A stretch of 5,950 nucleotides of DNA from Deltaproteobacteria bacterium (GTDB lineage Bacteria; Desulfobacterota; Syntrophia; Syntrophales; Fen-1087). Shown here piece after piece: positions 5,869-5,950 of this stretch. Positions within the stretch are counted from its first letter, which is position 1; each line of letters begins with the position of its first letter. Position numbers and translations under genes: made by a program. The stretch spans positions 1 through 5,950 of the forward strand of contig JAPLJM010000261.1 of NCBI GenBank assembly GCA_026388595.1, written 5' to 3'. The notes beneath the pieces were generated by a model. The model searched no databases, had not been told where the DNA came from, and worked only from the letters and a program-made list of their open reading frames with translations.

Positions 5869-5950
5869 TCATTTACGATCAACTTTCAGCAGCATCGGCA
5901 CAGAAAAAAGCATTTCCTCAAAGCCCATTTTGCGATAGAAGGAATGGGTG
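5869..5950 (-). CDS. GNAT-family N-acetyltransferase, C-terminal fragment cut by the window edge
   Basis: The minus strand encodes THSFYRKMGFEEMLFSVP and eight more residues before TGA at 5869-5871, 26 residues in all. The H-x-FYRKMGFEE pattern is the classic last motif of GNAT acetyltransferases, in which the Tyr lies near the acetyl-CoA sulfur, followed by a final beta strand. The bulk of the gene, and so its substrate, lies beyond the right edge. It is convergent with the GloB-like hydrolase, with 75 bases between the two stops. No clear hairpin-plus-U-run terminator is visible between them. Confidence 0.7.
   Translation of the reverse strand, partial: THSFYRKMGFEEMLFSVPMLLKVDRK

Noticed and set aside
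5793..5950. Open frame on the plus strand starting at an ATG that overlaps the hydrolase stop and running to the edge
   Set aside because: Its product resembles nothing I know, and its second half is antisense to the clear GNAT C-terminus on the minus strand. The ATGA overlap is probably chance.

Overview
The window looks like chromosomal DNA of a Gram-negative anaerobe, most likely a deltaproteobacterium (Desulfobacterota, Syntrophales-like). This is inferred from the protein flavour: a B12-type radical SAM protein with an N-terminus of a style I associate with that group, a DUF1285-like protein, and IMP dehydrogenase and Dtd sequences of ordinary proteobacterial type. Composition is moderate in GC, and the two intergenic spacers are AT-rich. 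No rRNA, tRNA, CRISPR array, insertion sequence or phage gene is visible.

Left half, all on the minus strand and read right to left: a MerR-type DNA-binding protein fused to a class III nucleotidyl cyclase-like domain (2289-3380), D-aminoacyl-tRNA deacylase dtd (1739-2188), a DUF1285-like protein (1225-1728), and IMP dehydrogenase guaB (1223 down to the left edge). The last three are tightly packed, with gaps of 10 and 1 nt, and are probably one transcript. A sigma70-like promoter can be proposed just upstream of dtd. guaB is broken in this sequence. After the first CBS repeat the frame meets a stop at 774-776. The rest of the enzyme, including the catalytic cysteine loop, resumes at once in another frame, and roughly 38 residues that should form the second CBS repeat are absent. 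This is either an assembly error or a real lesion in a central purine gene.

Centre: a 271-nt AT-rich divergent intergenic region (3381-3651) separates the MerR/cyclase gene from the right-hand genes. It holds a perfect 9-bp inverted repeat (CAGTTTAAT / ATTAAACTG, 9-bp spacer), scattered ACAGT/ACTGT motifs and TATAAT boxes. It is a plausible control region for the MerR-type protein.

Right half, plus strand: a B12-binding-type radical SAM enzyme (3652-5007), then a glyoxalase II-like metallo-beta-lactamase-fold hydrolase (5086-5793). At the extreme right edge, on the minus strand, is the C-terminal tail of a GNAT acetyltransferase, convergent with the hydrolase. The most unusual items are the MerR-cyclase fusion with a degenerate catalytic site, its possible operator next to a radical SAM/GloB-like pair, and the guaB lesion.
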